Assembly (NCBI GenBank): GCA_023101885.1
Contig: JALPQD010000125.1
Location: 1,079,501 to 1,143,500 of the forward strand
Length of the DNA: 64,000 bases
Direction: 5' to 3'
Origin: Typhlomys cinereus
Lineage: Eukaryota > Chordata > Mammalia > Rodentia > Platacanthomyidae
The position numbers and the translations under genes are program-made. Of this stretch, positions 45,154 to 55,290 are shown in pieces (positions within the stretch are counted from its first letter, which is position 1; each line of letters begins with the position of its first letter). The notes under the pieces are model-generated. The model was given only the letters and a program-made list of their open reading frames with translations. It did no database searches and was not told where the DNA came from.

Positions 45154-45522
45154 TGTTTATCCATATTTATTTGCTTGTTTAGGGATAGTCCTGGGGGGGT
45201 GACCTTTCCCAGCTTAAATCCAGACCAGGGAACGGTAGCTAAGTTAGTTTTGAATTGGGTTCTGCAGCTGCAAGAAAAGTACCTTCAGTGCAAGTGTCAT
45301 TAATAGGGTTGCAGGCAATGGAGGACCTGGAGCAGGTAAGGCAGTGTGGGTCAGGGCAGAGGACAAAACCACAGGACAGCTTGTATGTGGAGTCGCAGGG
45401 TGTCCTGCCCTTCACCCATGTGAGGACCCATTAACATTTCACCATTAACATCAGCACTGAGCAAGTGCTGTTACAGTCTGATTTTCTGGACAGCTTTTGA
45501 TTTCAAACTAGCTGCTTGAAAT
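45154..45522. other. Unique non-coding sequence
   Basis: Nothing recognised. Confidence 0.35.
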
Positions 45523-45524
45523 CT

Positions 45525-45656
45525 AACCAGCGAGGTATTCAGTGTGTAACAGTGCTTGTGCACAAATTTGGCAGCCAGAGTTCAATATCCTATGCTCACA
45601 TGGTGGACGGAGAAAGCTGATATTTAAAAGTTGTGCAGTGGCATGCATGTAAACGG

Positions 45657-45715
<59 letters not shown>

Positions 45716-45740
45716 TTTCTCAAATAAATAAAATAATAGG
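45525..45740 (+). mobile_element. B3-like SINE with expanded CT tail
   Basis: 'cagtgcttgtgcacaaatttgg', 'cagccagagttcaatatcc', 'gctcacatggtggacggag' and 'gaaagctgatatttaaaagttg' follow the B3 order. The pre-tail CT region has become a 54-base (TC)n run (45659-45713), then AATAAATAAAATAA. Confidence 0.7.
45659..45713. repeat. (TC)n microsatellite
   Basis: An almost pure TC dinucleotide run inside the B3-like SINE 3' part. Confidence 0.95.
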
Positions 45741-46010
45741 AAGAAAGAAGGAAAGGAGAAAGAGATAAGAAAAAGAGAAAGAAAGAAAGAAAAGAAAGAA
45801 AGAAAGAAAGAAGAAAGAAAGAAAGAAAGAAAAAAAAAGAAAAAAGAGAGAAAGAAAGAGAAAGAAGGAGGGAGGGAGGGAGGAAGGGAGGGAGGGAGGG
45901 AGGAGGGAGGGAGGGAGGGAGGAAGGAAGGAAGGAAGGAAGGAAGGAAGGAAGGAAGGAAGGAAGGAAGGAAGGAAGGAAGGAAGGAAGGAAAAAGAAAG
46001 GAAGAAAGAA
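45737..46010. repeat. GAAA / GGGA / GGAA compound purine microsatellite
   Basis: An almost continuous ~270-base purine tract. GAAA units come first (45778-45860), then GGAGGGAGG-type units (45867-45920), then GGAA units (45921-45990). It lies directly after the B3 tail. Confidence 0.95.
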
Positions 46011-46920
46011 GCCTAACAGCTCAGACCCAGGGGGAAGCTCTTTGTCTTCAGCAGTTGCCAGAGAATACTAGCTCTTCCAAAACATCCAGAATTTTTCCAG
46101 CTCCCATTCACATGAGTAAGAGGGCCAAAAAACTTTCTCTTGCTCAAAAGTACTGGCATTTTACATGAAGCCCCGACTGTGCATGAAATGCCGGGTGAAG
46201 CTGGGGGCCGGCCCTCACTGTAATCTTGCCCCACTGCAGCCCCGGTATTATGGAATTCAGCTCTCAGGATTTCAGACTAATTAGAGAGGCACCCAGTAGC
46301 ACTATGCGGGTTCTGTCAGCGTTTCCACTATAAAACCCCTTTTTCTAGGGTTTATAACTTGACCAATAAAAGATAGCCCCAGGCTGGAATGCAAAAAGGT
46401 TCAACCTAGGAACAAGATTTTTTGTTTTAAACTAAATTTCATTAAAAATCTGTTCTTGTAAGAACAGAGCAATAAAAATATGCTGGTTTCATTATTTCTG
46501 ATGTTTTTCAGCTCTTTGCTTTGTTTCAAAATAAAAAGGAAAACATAAATGTATTTTCCAGGCACTCCAGTCTAGATCTTTTGTGGTTGGTATATATTTT
46601 AATGAAAAATGTTTGAGTTATTGAAATTTCTAAAAAACTATTGCCTGCCACACACTAGTTTTGTTTAGCTTTAGGACTGAACCCAACTCTAGTTGATTCA
46701 GAAATAAAGAGCGCTCTTGAACCAGAAAGTATTAATGGCGCTTCATGATTAGCACATGTTAACCACCATCACACTGCGGAATCAAATCCTAAACACTAGC
46801 GTGTGCCCCAATCTTCCCAGGGCAGGAGACAATCTTCCTAGCGATCACCATGCTTTATTTCACCCATCGATGCTTACAAAGCACAATTTCAATTCCTACA
46901 TCTTGGCAAGAAGAAAAGAA
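46011..46920. other. Unique sequence, candidate regulatory island with a perfect palindrome
   Basis: The part at about 46180-46560 is repeat-free and carries a 20-bp inverted repeat at 46449-46468 with 9-bp perfect arms. Coding potential is not evident. Confidence 0.3.
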
Positions 46921-46921
46921 G

Positions 46922-47003
46922 AGTTAGAAACATAGCTCAACAGCACAGCATTTGCTTAGCGTGGATGAAGCCTAGATGCAATCCCCAGTGTGAAAAGGAG
47001 GAG
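46922..47003 (+). mobile_element. ID element
   Basis: 'agttagaaacatagctcaac' and 'agatgcaatccccagtgtg' are diverged ID box A and box B regions on the + strand. Confidence 0.7.
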
Positions 47004-47107
47004 GAGGCTACCCTGCCCCATTCACCACAAACGCAGCACCTCCTTATCGCAGCGGTCACTTATTTCATTCTTACTCATTGGAATTTTGCTTACTCGGAGA
47101 CAGTTTT
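47004..47107. other. Short spacer between two ID elements
   Basis: Nothing recognised. Confidence 0.3.
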
Positions 47108-47200
47108 TGGTTTTGCTTGTTTGCAATGTTGGAAATTGAAGCCAGGGCTTCACGTAAGTCGGACCAGTGCTCTACCACCGAACTTACCCTCAGCTCCTAT
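47108..47200 (-). mobile_element. ID element, minus strand
   Basis: 'gcaatgttggaaattgaagcc' and 'ccagtgctctaccaccgaac' are the reverse complement of ID box B and box A. Confidence 0.75.
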
Positions 47201-47624
47201 TTTATCTTCCAATATTAAAACAGCAGGCATATTTGAATTTAGCAAACCCCAAAACTCGGGTGAGAAGGATGGGGAAAGGCAGTCTGCAGCAGCTGTGAGT
47301 CCTGGGCCTGCAGGGGTTTGGGGGCTTTCAATGCGGCTCCGCAATAAAAATTCACAGCAACCCCATGAAAGTAAGGCTCCAGGAGGCTGCGTTTACTCAG
47401 TCAGAGTTAATTGGCAAAGCAGATATTCAGAGGCCCCACATCAACCTCCAAAGACTGCATTCCTCCTGCTGTCCTTTTTTAACTTACTTTCCCCTCCTGA
47501 AGTCATTTTACTGTGAGACTATGGCCTGGTCATTTCCTCTGTTTCCCGGTACAATCACTCTCGAATTACCCTTCTCTGTTGCTGACAGAACGTTCCCATT
47601 GGCCAGGAAATGAGGAGGAATCCA
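47201..47624. other. Unique non-coding sequence
   Basis: Two + strand frames cross it. The longer one (183 codons from 46965) includes both ID elements and is not a gene. Confidence 0.35.
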
Positions 47625-47625
47625 G

Positions 47626-47706
47626 ACAGGGCTTCACTCGGTAGCGCTGGATCTTCCTGCCTCTGCCTCCAGTGTCCTGGCATTCCCGACGTGCATCATT
47701 GCATTA
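47626..47706 (-). mobile_element. B1 fragment, minus strand
   Basis: 'acagggcttcactcggtag' and 'ctggatcttcctgcctctgcc' followed by 'tccagtgtcctggcattcc' are the reverse complement of B1/7SL. Confidence 0.75.
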
Positions 47707-49312
47707 CACAGAACTTTCTAGAAAATACTAAGAGCAGAACTGCATTTACGAGCCATTAGATCCCTCGGATGGTGTATGGACATAGCTCCCCTGACAGGGA
47801 GAAGAATCAGTAAAAAAATTTTTTAGAGAAATGCAGGGGACCCTTTCCAAAGGGAACTGTCAGGTCAGCATCACTCACTTAAAATGAAACAGAGAGTCCT
47901 GCATTTTCTTCAGAAAAATCTCTGTTCCGAGAGCCACGAGAGGCTTCTACAAAGAAGCAGCTGCCTGTATGTTGGCAGAGAAGGAGCCTTGCTCAGGTAA
48001 CAGCAAGACCCCTGTCACAAGGGTCTTTGCAACCTACCACCAGGCTGTGAGAGAAACTGCATTCTTTTGGAGGCGAGTATTTCCTGATATTCTCTTTGTC
48101 CATTGATCTGATTTACACTGTGAGAAATGACAGCAAGAGAAGTGGGGGGCCCTGCTCTGGTATGGAAAGAGGCAGAATTAGGGCAAAAGCATGTGACTCT
48201 TCCCTCCCTTCCTAGCAACCTCTCTTTCTATCTCAGCACACACCTTGTGTCTATCCAACCACAACCCTGACCCCATCAATCTGTGTGTCATCTATACATA
48301 AACAAAAGTAAAGAGCACCTCCCTGGAGAATGCCCTTGATTTTTTTTTTTTTTTTTTTGTCTATTTAAATTAGAGCCTTCGGGGAAAACCACATGCTTTT
48401 AATGGCCTGTAATTGGTTAAAGAGAACAGTGAGTTCCTTTCTAGAAGCTTGAGAACAGAGCTCCTTCCCTCCTGATGTGTTTCTTGGTTAACCAGACTGC
48501 GGAACAAAAGAGCTGTAAAATATTTGTTAGGCTGCAAAGCTTAACAAAGAAATGTTAAACAACACTGAGGACGTTATTGATTTCTTTCCTTCCATTTCTG
48601 CTTACTCCCAGCTGTTACCTCGGCATGGGCATGACTGCTGGTGGCTGTTTGGCAGCATCCACATTATGCAAAGCCTAGGAGATCCTCTTTTTGAATGTAA
48701 ACTGTTGAGACTCTTCATCTAGAAATCCCTTGCACATTTGTACCCCATGTTGTAGACAAGGAGATTCCACCAGATCCCAGATGGTTGAATTTGTAGCAAT
48801 CCATGTTAACATCTATTTAAACTCCTTCCATGAAACTGACTCCTTTCTGTGTTCCAAAGCTGGCACTGAAGTTGGCTTTCATTGACCACTGGTAACACAG
48901 TTGGTTCTGTTTAGAAGTTCCCTGGAAGGATCAGCCTACCTTTCCTGTCTCCCAAGCGACTGAGACCCACTAAGAAACTTCATGTGTGGGTCTGCACGTC
49001 TATCCACCCAGATCTATACAGGGAACTGCTGATGAACAGTTACAGTAAATGCTCTGCTGTCTGTTCAGAGGAATCTTGACAGGGTTATTTTTAACTTATG
49101 TATCAAATGCGCGCACTTGTACCCAACAATTCAGCAAAATATGTATGAATGGAGCAATGAAGCCTCAGGTAAATAGAGCAATAAAGTCTAAATATATAGC
49201 TTATGTGCATTTTATTCATATTTATATGCGAAAAACTTGAATCATCTTATGTTCTTAGGAGGAAAAACTATAATTATGAAGTTTGAGAACTGAGTAGCTT
49301 GAACTTTCTTTT
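47707..49312. other. Unique stretch, candidate regulatory island 48355-48680
   Basis: A T-run lies at 48340-48358. The segment after it has no repeat, with 'ctgtaattggttaaag', 'ttggttaaccag' and 'aaatatttgttaggc' words, and reads like old single-copy DNA. Confidence 0.3.
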
Positions 49313-49672
49313 TTATTTATTATATATGCATATTATCAAAATATGCATATGTGTATTGTTCTTGCATGAGTATAATGAAGTTAAGTCATTTTAGCCCCCA
49401 TATTATCTTGATCCTATTCTACCTCTTTCTCACAATGGAAACCCCCTTTCCAATAAGTCTCCCTCCTACTTTCATGGTTCTTTTTTTACATATCTGGCCT
49501 ATAATGAATGGATAATGAAAATGTACATAAAGACAGTACTATTTAGCTATTAAGAAAGAATGAAATGTGATGGTAAATGGATGGAACTGAGAAATACTAT
49601 ACTCTTAAGGTATTCCAGACACAGAAAGACAAGCACTGCATTGTGCTTTCTTACTATGTGGATACAAGTGCA
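49313..49672 (-). mobile_element. 5'-inverted L1 insertion (two segments)
   Basis: 49313-49490 is the minus-strand L1 3' UTR end (reverse complement contains 'aaccatgaaagtaggaggg' and a purine block). 49500-49672 is the ORF2 C-terminal region in + orientation ('gtactatttagctattaag', 'gaatgaaatgtgatgg', 'aatggatggaactgag', 'gacacagaaagacaagc'). Read on the minus strand, an inverted 5' piece precedes a sense 3' end, as left by twin priming. Confidence 0.6.
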
Positions 49673-49922
49673 GATCTGAGAACTTAACTAGGAATAGATG
49701 TAATAGCCAGAAAAAGTAGAGAAAGATTTTACCTTTCCTGATAAGAGTTTCTGACACAGTGTTTTGCACATAGCATGTACTCAGAAAGACACCATCTGTG
49801 AAGACCTCCTTCATCCCTGTCACACATGGTTCATTAGGGTCATAAATTACTTGGGCAATACTAATTCCTTTCTTGCCTCCTGTGCTCATGATCAATATAT
49901 TTGTGTTTGGTTCTTTTACTTT
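49673..49922. other. Unique non-coding sequence
   Basis: 'ttttgcacatagcatgtactcag' near 49765 may be a scrap of MIR or L2; too short to call. Confidence 0.3.
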
Positions 49923-49924
49923 AA

Positions 49925-50066
49925 ATATATTTCTCTGTCCGTATTAAATTTCCTACCCGGGGCACAGGACCACCAAGTTGTTATGCTTTCATTGTTTTCT
50001 GTGCACCTGGTCTAATGAAGAGCACATAGTAGGCTCACAATATGTATCTGCTAAATGAGTGAGTTC
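49925..50066 (+). mobile_element. L2/MIR-type 3' end
   Basis: 'gcacatagtaggctcacaa' then 'tatgtatctgctaaatgagtg' matches the conserved LINE-2/MIR 3' end ('gcacatagtaggcgctcaataaatgtttgttgaatg'). Confidence 0.6.
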
Positions 50067-52308
50067 AGTTATTGAACAGGTCTTCCTTTATTAGAGTAAG
50101 GTTAATGTACTTATGTATAGTGTTCAGCATTGCTGTTCTCTAAAAATTACCAAGAGCTCTTCTGATATGAATGAGTTCATAATACATGAGTAAGTCCTGC
50201 CTTTTTCATAGCTATCAGATTTTACTAATGAATTTGCATTCTAGGAATAAGCCGTACATACAGAGCCCTCCTGCTTCAGAACTCTTTGAAAAGCACAATT
50301 ATTTTAAGTTAACACATACTGGGTAATAATTTGCTACCCTATTTCAAGTGATAAAATTGTATCATAAAATGCTAGTATGCGAAGTTAAGTGCCAGCCAAA
50401 ATAACAGATCTACAAAACCCAGGCTCATGACAAATTAAATTCTAAACCTCCCTGTTTTGATTAGCATTTTGCTCACGCATCATTTTATATCACAACCCTA
50501 TGTGGTGACTCATGGATAGTCAACTCCCAGTGTTCTTCCCTCCTTTCTTTGTATCTCCTCTTCTCTGCAACTTTAAATCTTCCAGTGGAGAGCACAGGCC
50601 ATGTCATATGCAGGAAAATGGATGCGTACTCGCCCTGGGAAAGCCAGCTCCCAAGTAGCGGGAAGAGTGAACCAGGTTCCCAGCGTGCTTGATACTGGAT
50701 ACAGCAGAGGGCATTTGGGTTTTGTGACCATTCTGTGGCAACTCCCTCTCAGTTGTTCACAGTCTTTACTGGCCACTTTCCTGTCTTGATTGTCCATCAT
50801 TAGTTCTCTCTTACATGAAAGCAAAAGAAAAAAAAAATGAAATAAAGTAAAAAAAATCCTGAACACTGTTGCAGATACAGAAAACATGGGGAGTGTTAAA
50901 TTGTTTCAAAAAGTTTTTGTTTTAATTTCCAGCTTCTTCCCTTTTGTTTTGTTTTGTTTTGCTATGCTTCCAACCCTCCTATCCCCTCCTCAACCTAGAA
51001 ATTATTCTGAGACTCTTTGGTTGCTGGCTCTACCCTGAGTTCTCACTTCCCAGTGCTCACCTGTGAATCCGACAACCATCTTCAATGTAATAAAAGCAAA
51101 TAAGGAACTGATTTTATCTACCATATCCTTCACGGATGGATGTGTACAGTGGGGGCTGTGGAGGAGGAGCCCATGATGTGTCCTAGCAATCCAAAAAGCA
51201 CATCCTTGTTTTGCATACATATTTGCCCAGTTTCATCCAGAGGGCTTCGACTGCTCATTTATTCTTCAACCTTGGATAAAGAGCCAAGGAGGTAAGGGAG
51301 GGGGAGGGACGGACAGACCTATAGATGACAGATCTGTAGACAATGTTGTTAGCATGCCAGATCTTATTACTGAACCGTGGGAGGTCATGTATGCCACATC
51401 TCGACTCCGTGGGGACCACCACATTTAAAACAAGATGAAAAAAAATGTGATGGAGGGGGGCCCTCATGGGCAGCCTTCAAAGGCAGAGACAGGTTGCGAC
51501 TGGATTAACATTTATTGACTGTTTAAGCCTGCTTTTTTGCTTCAGGACAGAGATACACGAGTTTAATTGCGGAGGCTGTTCTGCCAACTGATCGCTAGAG
51601 TGGCAACCAAAGCTTAACTAATCGGTCCTTCATTAGTGAAAAGTCTCTATTACAAAACAAATTAAGCATGCTCTGATCCTAACCTACAGGTCCAATGGCA
51701 TTACAGCAAAGTTTAAGCTGTTACAGCAGTGAGAAACTTATTAAGGGTTAGCGCTGAAATAGCACTTGGCTATTGATTTTACAATACACAGGTATTATGA
51801 TTTATGGAGTGCTGGTGTCACCGTAACAAGCTGAAGGACACACAATATCATCTCCAGTATCATTAAAATTCAGGAGCCTCCAGAACTAACTCATCAGCCA
51901 CTGTGCCTTGTCACAGACAGTGGAGCTGGGCACCAGTTTTGATAGTCCAAAGCTTTGGGATAGCCCTGTCTGCTTGCTTGACCCTTCAAAATAAGAGAAG
52001 CCCTTCAGAATGTGCTCTGCCCCTTTAGCTAATAATCAGAACCTATTTCTGTCCTGAGTCATCAACCATGTTTTATTATTTTATTTTGCCTTTTAATATT
52101 GTGCAAATCCACTCCACACCTATTTAAGAAAGACTGCATGCTGGAGGAGTGTATAATGTCAGCAAGACTGTAATTAAATGAGAAAAGAGAGAAAGAGAGA
52201 GAGAGAGATTGCTTTATTTTTTCACTTGTAAAAATCTGGCAGGACTGGCTGTGGTAATCAATCAATAGACATTCAATGAGCAGCAATTATGCTCAAGTCA
52301 TAGTAATA
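50067..52308. other. Long unique stretch, candidate regulatory island 51480-51860
   Basis: 51480-51860 contains many ATTA/TAAT cores ('ggattaacatttattgac', 'gtttaattgcggagg', 'gcttaactaatcgg', 'aaattaagcatgc') and no simple repeat except a GA run near 52188-52208. No gene recognised. Confidence 0.35.
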
Positions 52309-52309
52309 A

Positions 52310-52482
52310 GAGATAATCGTTATTAAGCATTTACACTACTGCATTCCAGAATTGGTTAAGTATTTTTCCTTTGTTAATATATTTAATCCTCTAGAGGTAA
52401 AGTATCTTTTCATCTCCGTCTACTGATAAAACTACAGAGACATCAAGTAACTTCACTCACACAAATGAAGTACGGAACATTC
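52310..52482 (-). mobile_element. MIR fragment
   Basis: 'attaagcatttacactactg', 'atatatttaatcctctagagg', 'ctactgataaaactacagag' and 'catcaagtaacttcactcac' follow antisense MIR. Confidence 0.6.
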
Positions 52483-52511
52483 ACGTGAAACATTTAAAAT
52501 TCCAAGTGATG

Positions 52512-52789
52512 GGCAGGAGCAATGGCTCAGGGCTTAAGACTCTGTCTTTCAAGCAGAAGGTCCTGAGTTCGGATCCAAGTCCCACATAAAAAAACACCAA
52601 GTGGCCTGCACTTCTGGCCCTGGTGGGCAAAGCCTGGGAAGTCCCAGAGAGGAGCAAGAAAGAGGTAGAAGCAATCCAGAATGATTCCTGAAGTTACCCT
52701 TGGTCCTCCACAGTGCTCTCTGATACACACACACACACACATACACACACACAATAAATAAATAAATAAAATGTTTTTAAAAATAAAAT
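52512..52789 (+). mobile_element. B2-superfamily SINE, full length, with perfect 16-bp target duplication
   Basis: Head 'ggcaggagcaatggctcagg', box B 'gagttcggatcc', 'cccacataaaaaaacacc', body 'gggcaaagcctgggaagtcc', CA tail (52725-52752) and AATAAATAAATAAAA. AAAATTCCAAGTGATG is present at 52496-52511 and 52790-52805. Confidence 0.93.
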
Positions 52790-52805
52790 AAAATTCCAAG
52801 TGATG

Positions 52806-55083
52806 CAATCTAACACCTGGGTCGTATCCTGGGCCCATTTCTAAACCTAATAATTATGTAGACTACCAAAAGCAGCCTCCTTTCAACTAACTTCAGTGTC
52901 TGCAATTCAGTAATTTGAAATTGTTTCTAGATAAAACCTAACCAAATACACATTCAAAAAATTCTCAAAAACCTTTCCACAGGGCAGTACTGAGATGTCA
53001 CTGAATTTTCATTTCTCTGAGTTCTATGACCACAATCAGCATAATATTCTTCTGGAGGGCCTATCTTCTATGCTTTTAATCACTTTTTTGTAATATCTAC
53101 TTTGCATAAAATGGTAGCCCAAACACATAGTACTTTTTCTTTCCTTTTAGTGTCCTTCCCACCCACTTCTAAACCCAAACTAAATGCAATGCTGAACTTT
53201 TAAAAAAAGAATCCATAGTATTATAGAGTGTTCATAATCAACATTGGCTAAAATTAGTTGAATTGCAAACTTTCAATTTAGCTCTGCATCTGTTAACTCC
53301 ATAGCAATGTCTACCAAAGAGAAGAAAGTAATAAATACATGTCTGTGTTGCTCCTGAAAGGAAGGAATTTAGGGACTGATGGAGCAAAAGAATCTTCTCT
53401 CAGAGCTGTCTCACCTTTGGTTCTGAAAAGAATGGCCATCAGAACTATGCTGCATCATACCGTTGATTTATGTTCTGCTTTATAATTCCACATCATTTCC
53501 TATCCAACCTGCACAAGGATTCATTTTGGTATTTCTGTTTCCATATACATTATGCACACTATGTTCCTCTTCAGGATTGCCCCAACTTCACTAGCCGTTT
53601 TTACAACTCGAAAGGTTATTATTAGATTTCAGGTTCTAATCGTTACTTTTTCTCACTGCCCTAACAACCTTTTATCATCTGAATCTCCAAGAATTTCAGA
53701 GATGTTACAGATGTGCAAATCCTCTATTCTATTTCCTATCTATCCATGAACTCAGTTTCCCTGCTTTTGAGTGTAACTTGCTTTTGAGTATAACTTAAGT
53801 CTCTTTGGTCCTGATTATCTTCTGATCACACTGGCCTTATAACTCAGTGTACTCTTCCCCGCCTTCCCCACACCCCACCTACCTGTAAGACAAGACACAT
53901 CATCTATGGTAGAGCCAAAGTAACAGCCTTACTAGGAAGCCTTCTGCAGTTCAAGTTAGAATTCATTACTCCATTCTCATCAGGCTTCCTATATTAAACA
54001 ATTTGATTTTGACAGAATCGGAAGACTCATTGGAAGAAAGTTACATATGAAATCTAAGTTTTGTCCAAGTGTACTTCTGTTGTGTTTATTAGGTTAACTG
54101 TCAGAAACTTGAACCTTCCAAAATATTCATCTCCCATATTTTAGTCTCATTTCCCATCTCCCAAGTATTATTTTTTCTGATGTTGATTCAGATTTCATTT
54201 GATCAAGTCTGTTCCTGGATAGTTTTGGTCTTTTATATATAAACAAAGGGGCAGTTTCTTATGCCACAATATGCACAGTTCTTCTGAACTCCTTTGCCCT
54301 ATGGAACAAGCCCATTGTGACACACAAGATCTTAGGAGCTCATGGAGAGCTGAACTATATCTAACGCAGCTTCTCATTTTATGGGATGGAAGAGAAGAGC
54401 TTAATTTGAAGTCACTCAGATAGTGAAGCATGGGCAAGTAGACGGTACCCATTTTCTTCTTTCTAAACCTGAGAGGAGCAAGCCAGCCTCACTTGAGCAG
54501 AAAAAACAAAACCAACCACATCCAAAGTACTGGTTGACCACATAGAATTTCACCAGCTACATCTTTACTTACCCACATTACCTTCATCCAGTGGACTCAT
54601 CTTAGAAGTTCCCCTGGTCCTCCTGACTGAATTCTAGAAGTTAATATTATATTTTTATATGGGTTTCTTTTCACCCACACAACTTTGAATTCTCAATTCA
54701 ATTCGTCTTGACCAAGAGGGTCTTTGTTCTCTGAATTCTTCCTCTTCTCCCTTCTTAGGAAGAATAGGCCAATGCTGCTTATAAACGTACTCCATTTCAG
54801 CTTGTAGCTTCAGCAGCAACCTCTGCACTCCAACATGCTCACCTCCCCCAAGGTCATTAGTTACAGTCCAGAACCTCATTGATAACCCATCCAAAGGCTG
54901 GTGCATTTTTTTTTCTGATCACATTCAAACCCCTCCCTCAACATCAGTGGAGTAAACTTATTCTTTACTAAGCCTTGCCTTTGCCTCCACATCAGCTCTT
55001 GTCCCAGCCTGTTTCCTATTAAGATTTTTTTTAATTTATCATTTGCACTATACTTCTTGAAGACAGCTCTTTGCCTTTGGGCA
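52806..55083. other. Long unique stretch with a 17-bp tandem duplication
   Basis: GCTTTTGAGTGTAACTT at 53763-53779 is repeated at 53780-53796 with one mismatch. A weak L2-like patch may lie near 54960-55085. No gene recognised. Confidence 0.35.
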
Positions 55084-55084
55084 C

Positions 55085-55290
55085 TGAAAGACTTAAGTGC
55101 TTACCATCAAAGGCAAGTCAGATGAAACCCAGTGGGCCACACATGCAATAAGACATGAAAATAGGAGGGAGACTGGCAAGGAAGGAGAAAGGTCGTAATG
55201 AGAAGAAGAGGAGGGATGGGGTCGGGGATTAAGATGTTTACTATAAATTCATTGTACTCATGTAAGAAACACTAAAATAATTTTTAAAAA
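55085..55290 (+). mobile_element. L1 3' UTR end, rodent type
   Basis: 'gatgaaacccagtgggcc', 'aagacatgaaaataggagg', a purine block, 'gggattaagatg' and 'ttgtactcatgtaagaaac' end in a T/A-rich tail. They share order with 2205-2830 and 9961-10280. Confidence 0.7.

Noticed and set aside
44812..45303. 163-codon open frame on the + strand
   Set aside because: Its middle is the translated CTTT microsatellite (Phe-Leu-Ser repeats); the rest has no recognisable similarity.
46965..47516. 183-codon open frame on the + strand
   Set aside because: It begins inside an ID element, runs through a second ID in antisense, and has no domain or plausible splice structure.
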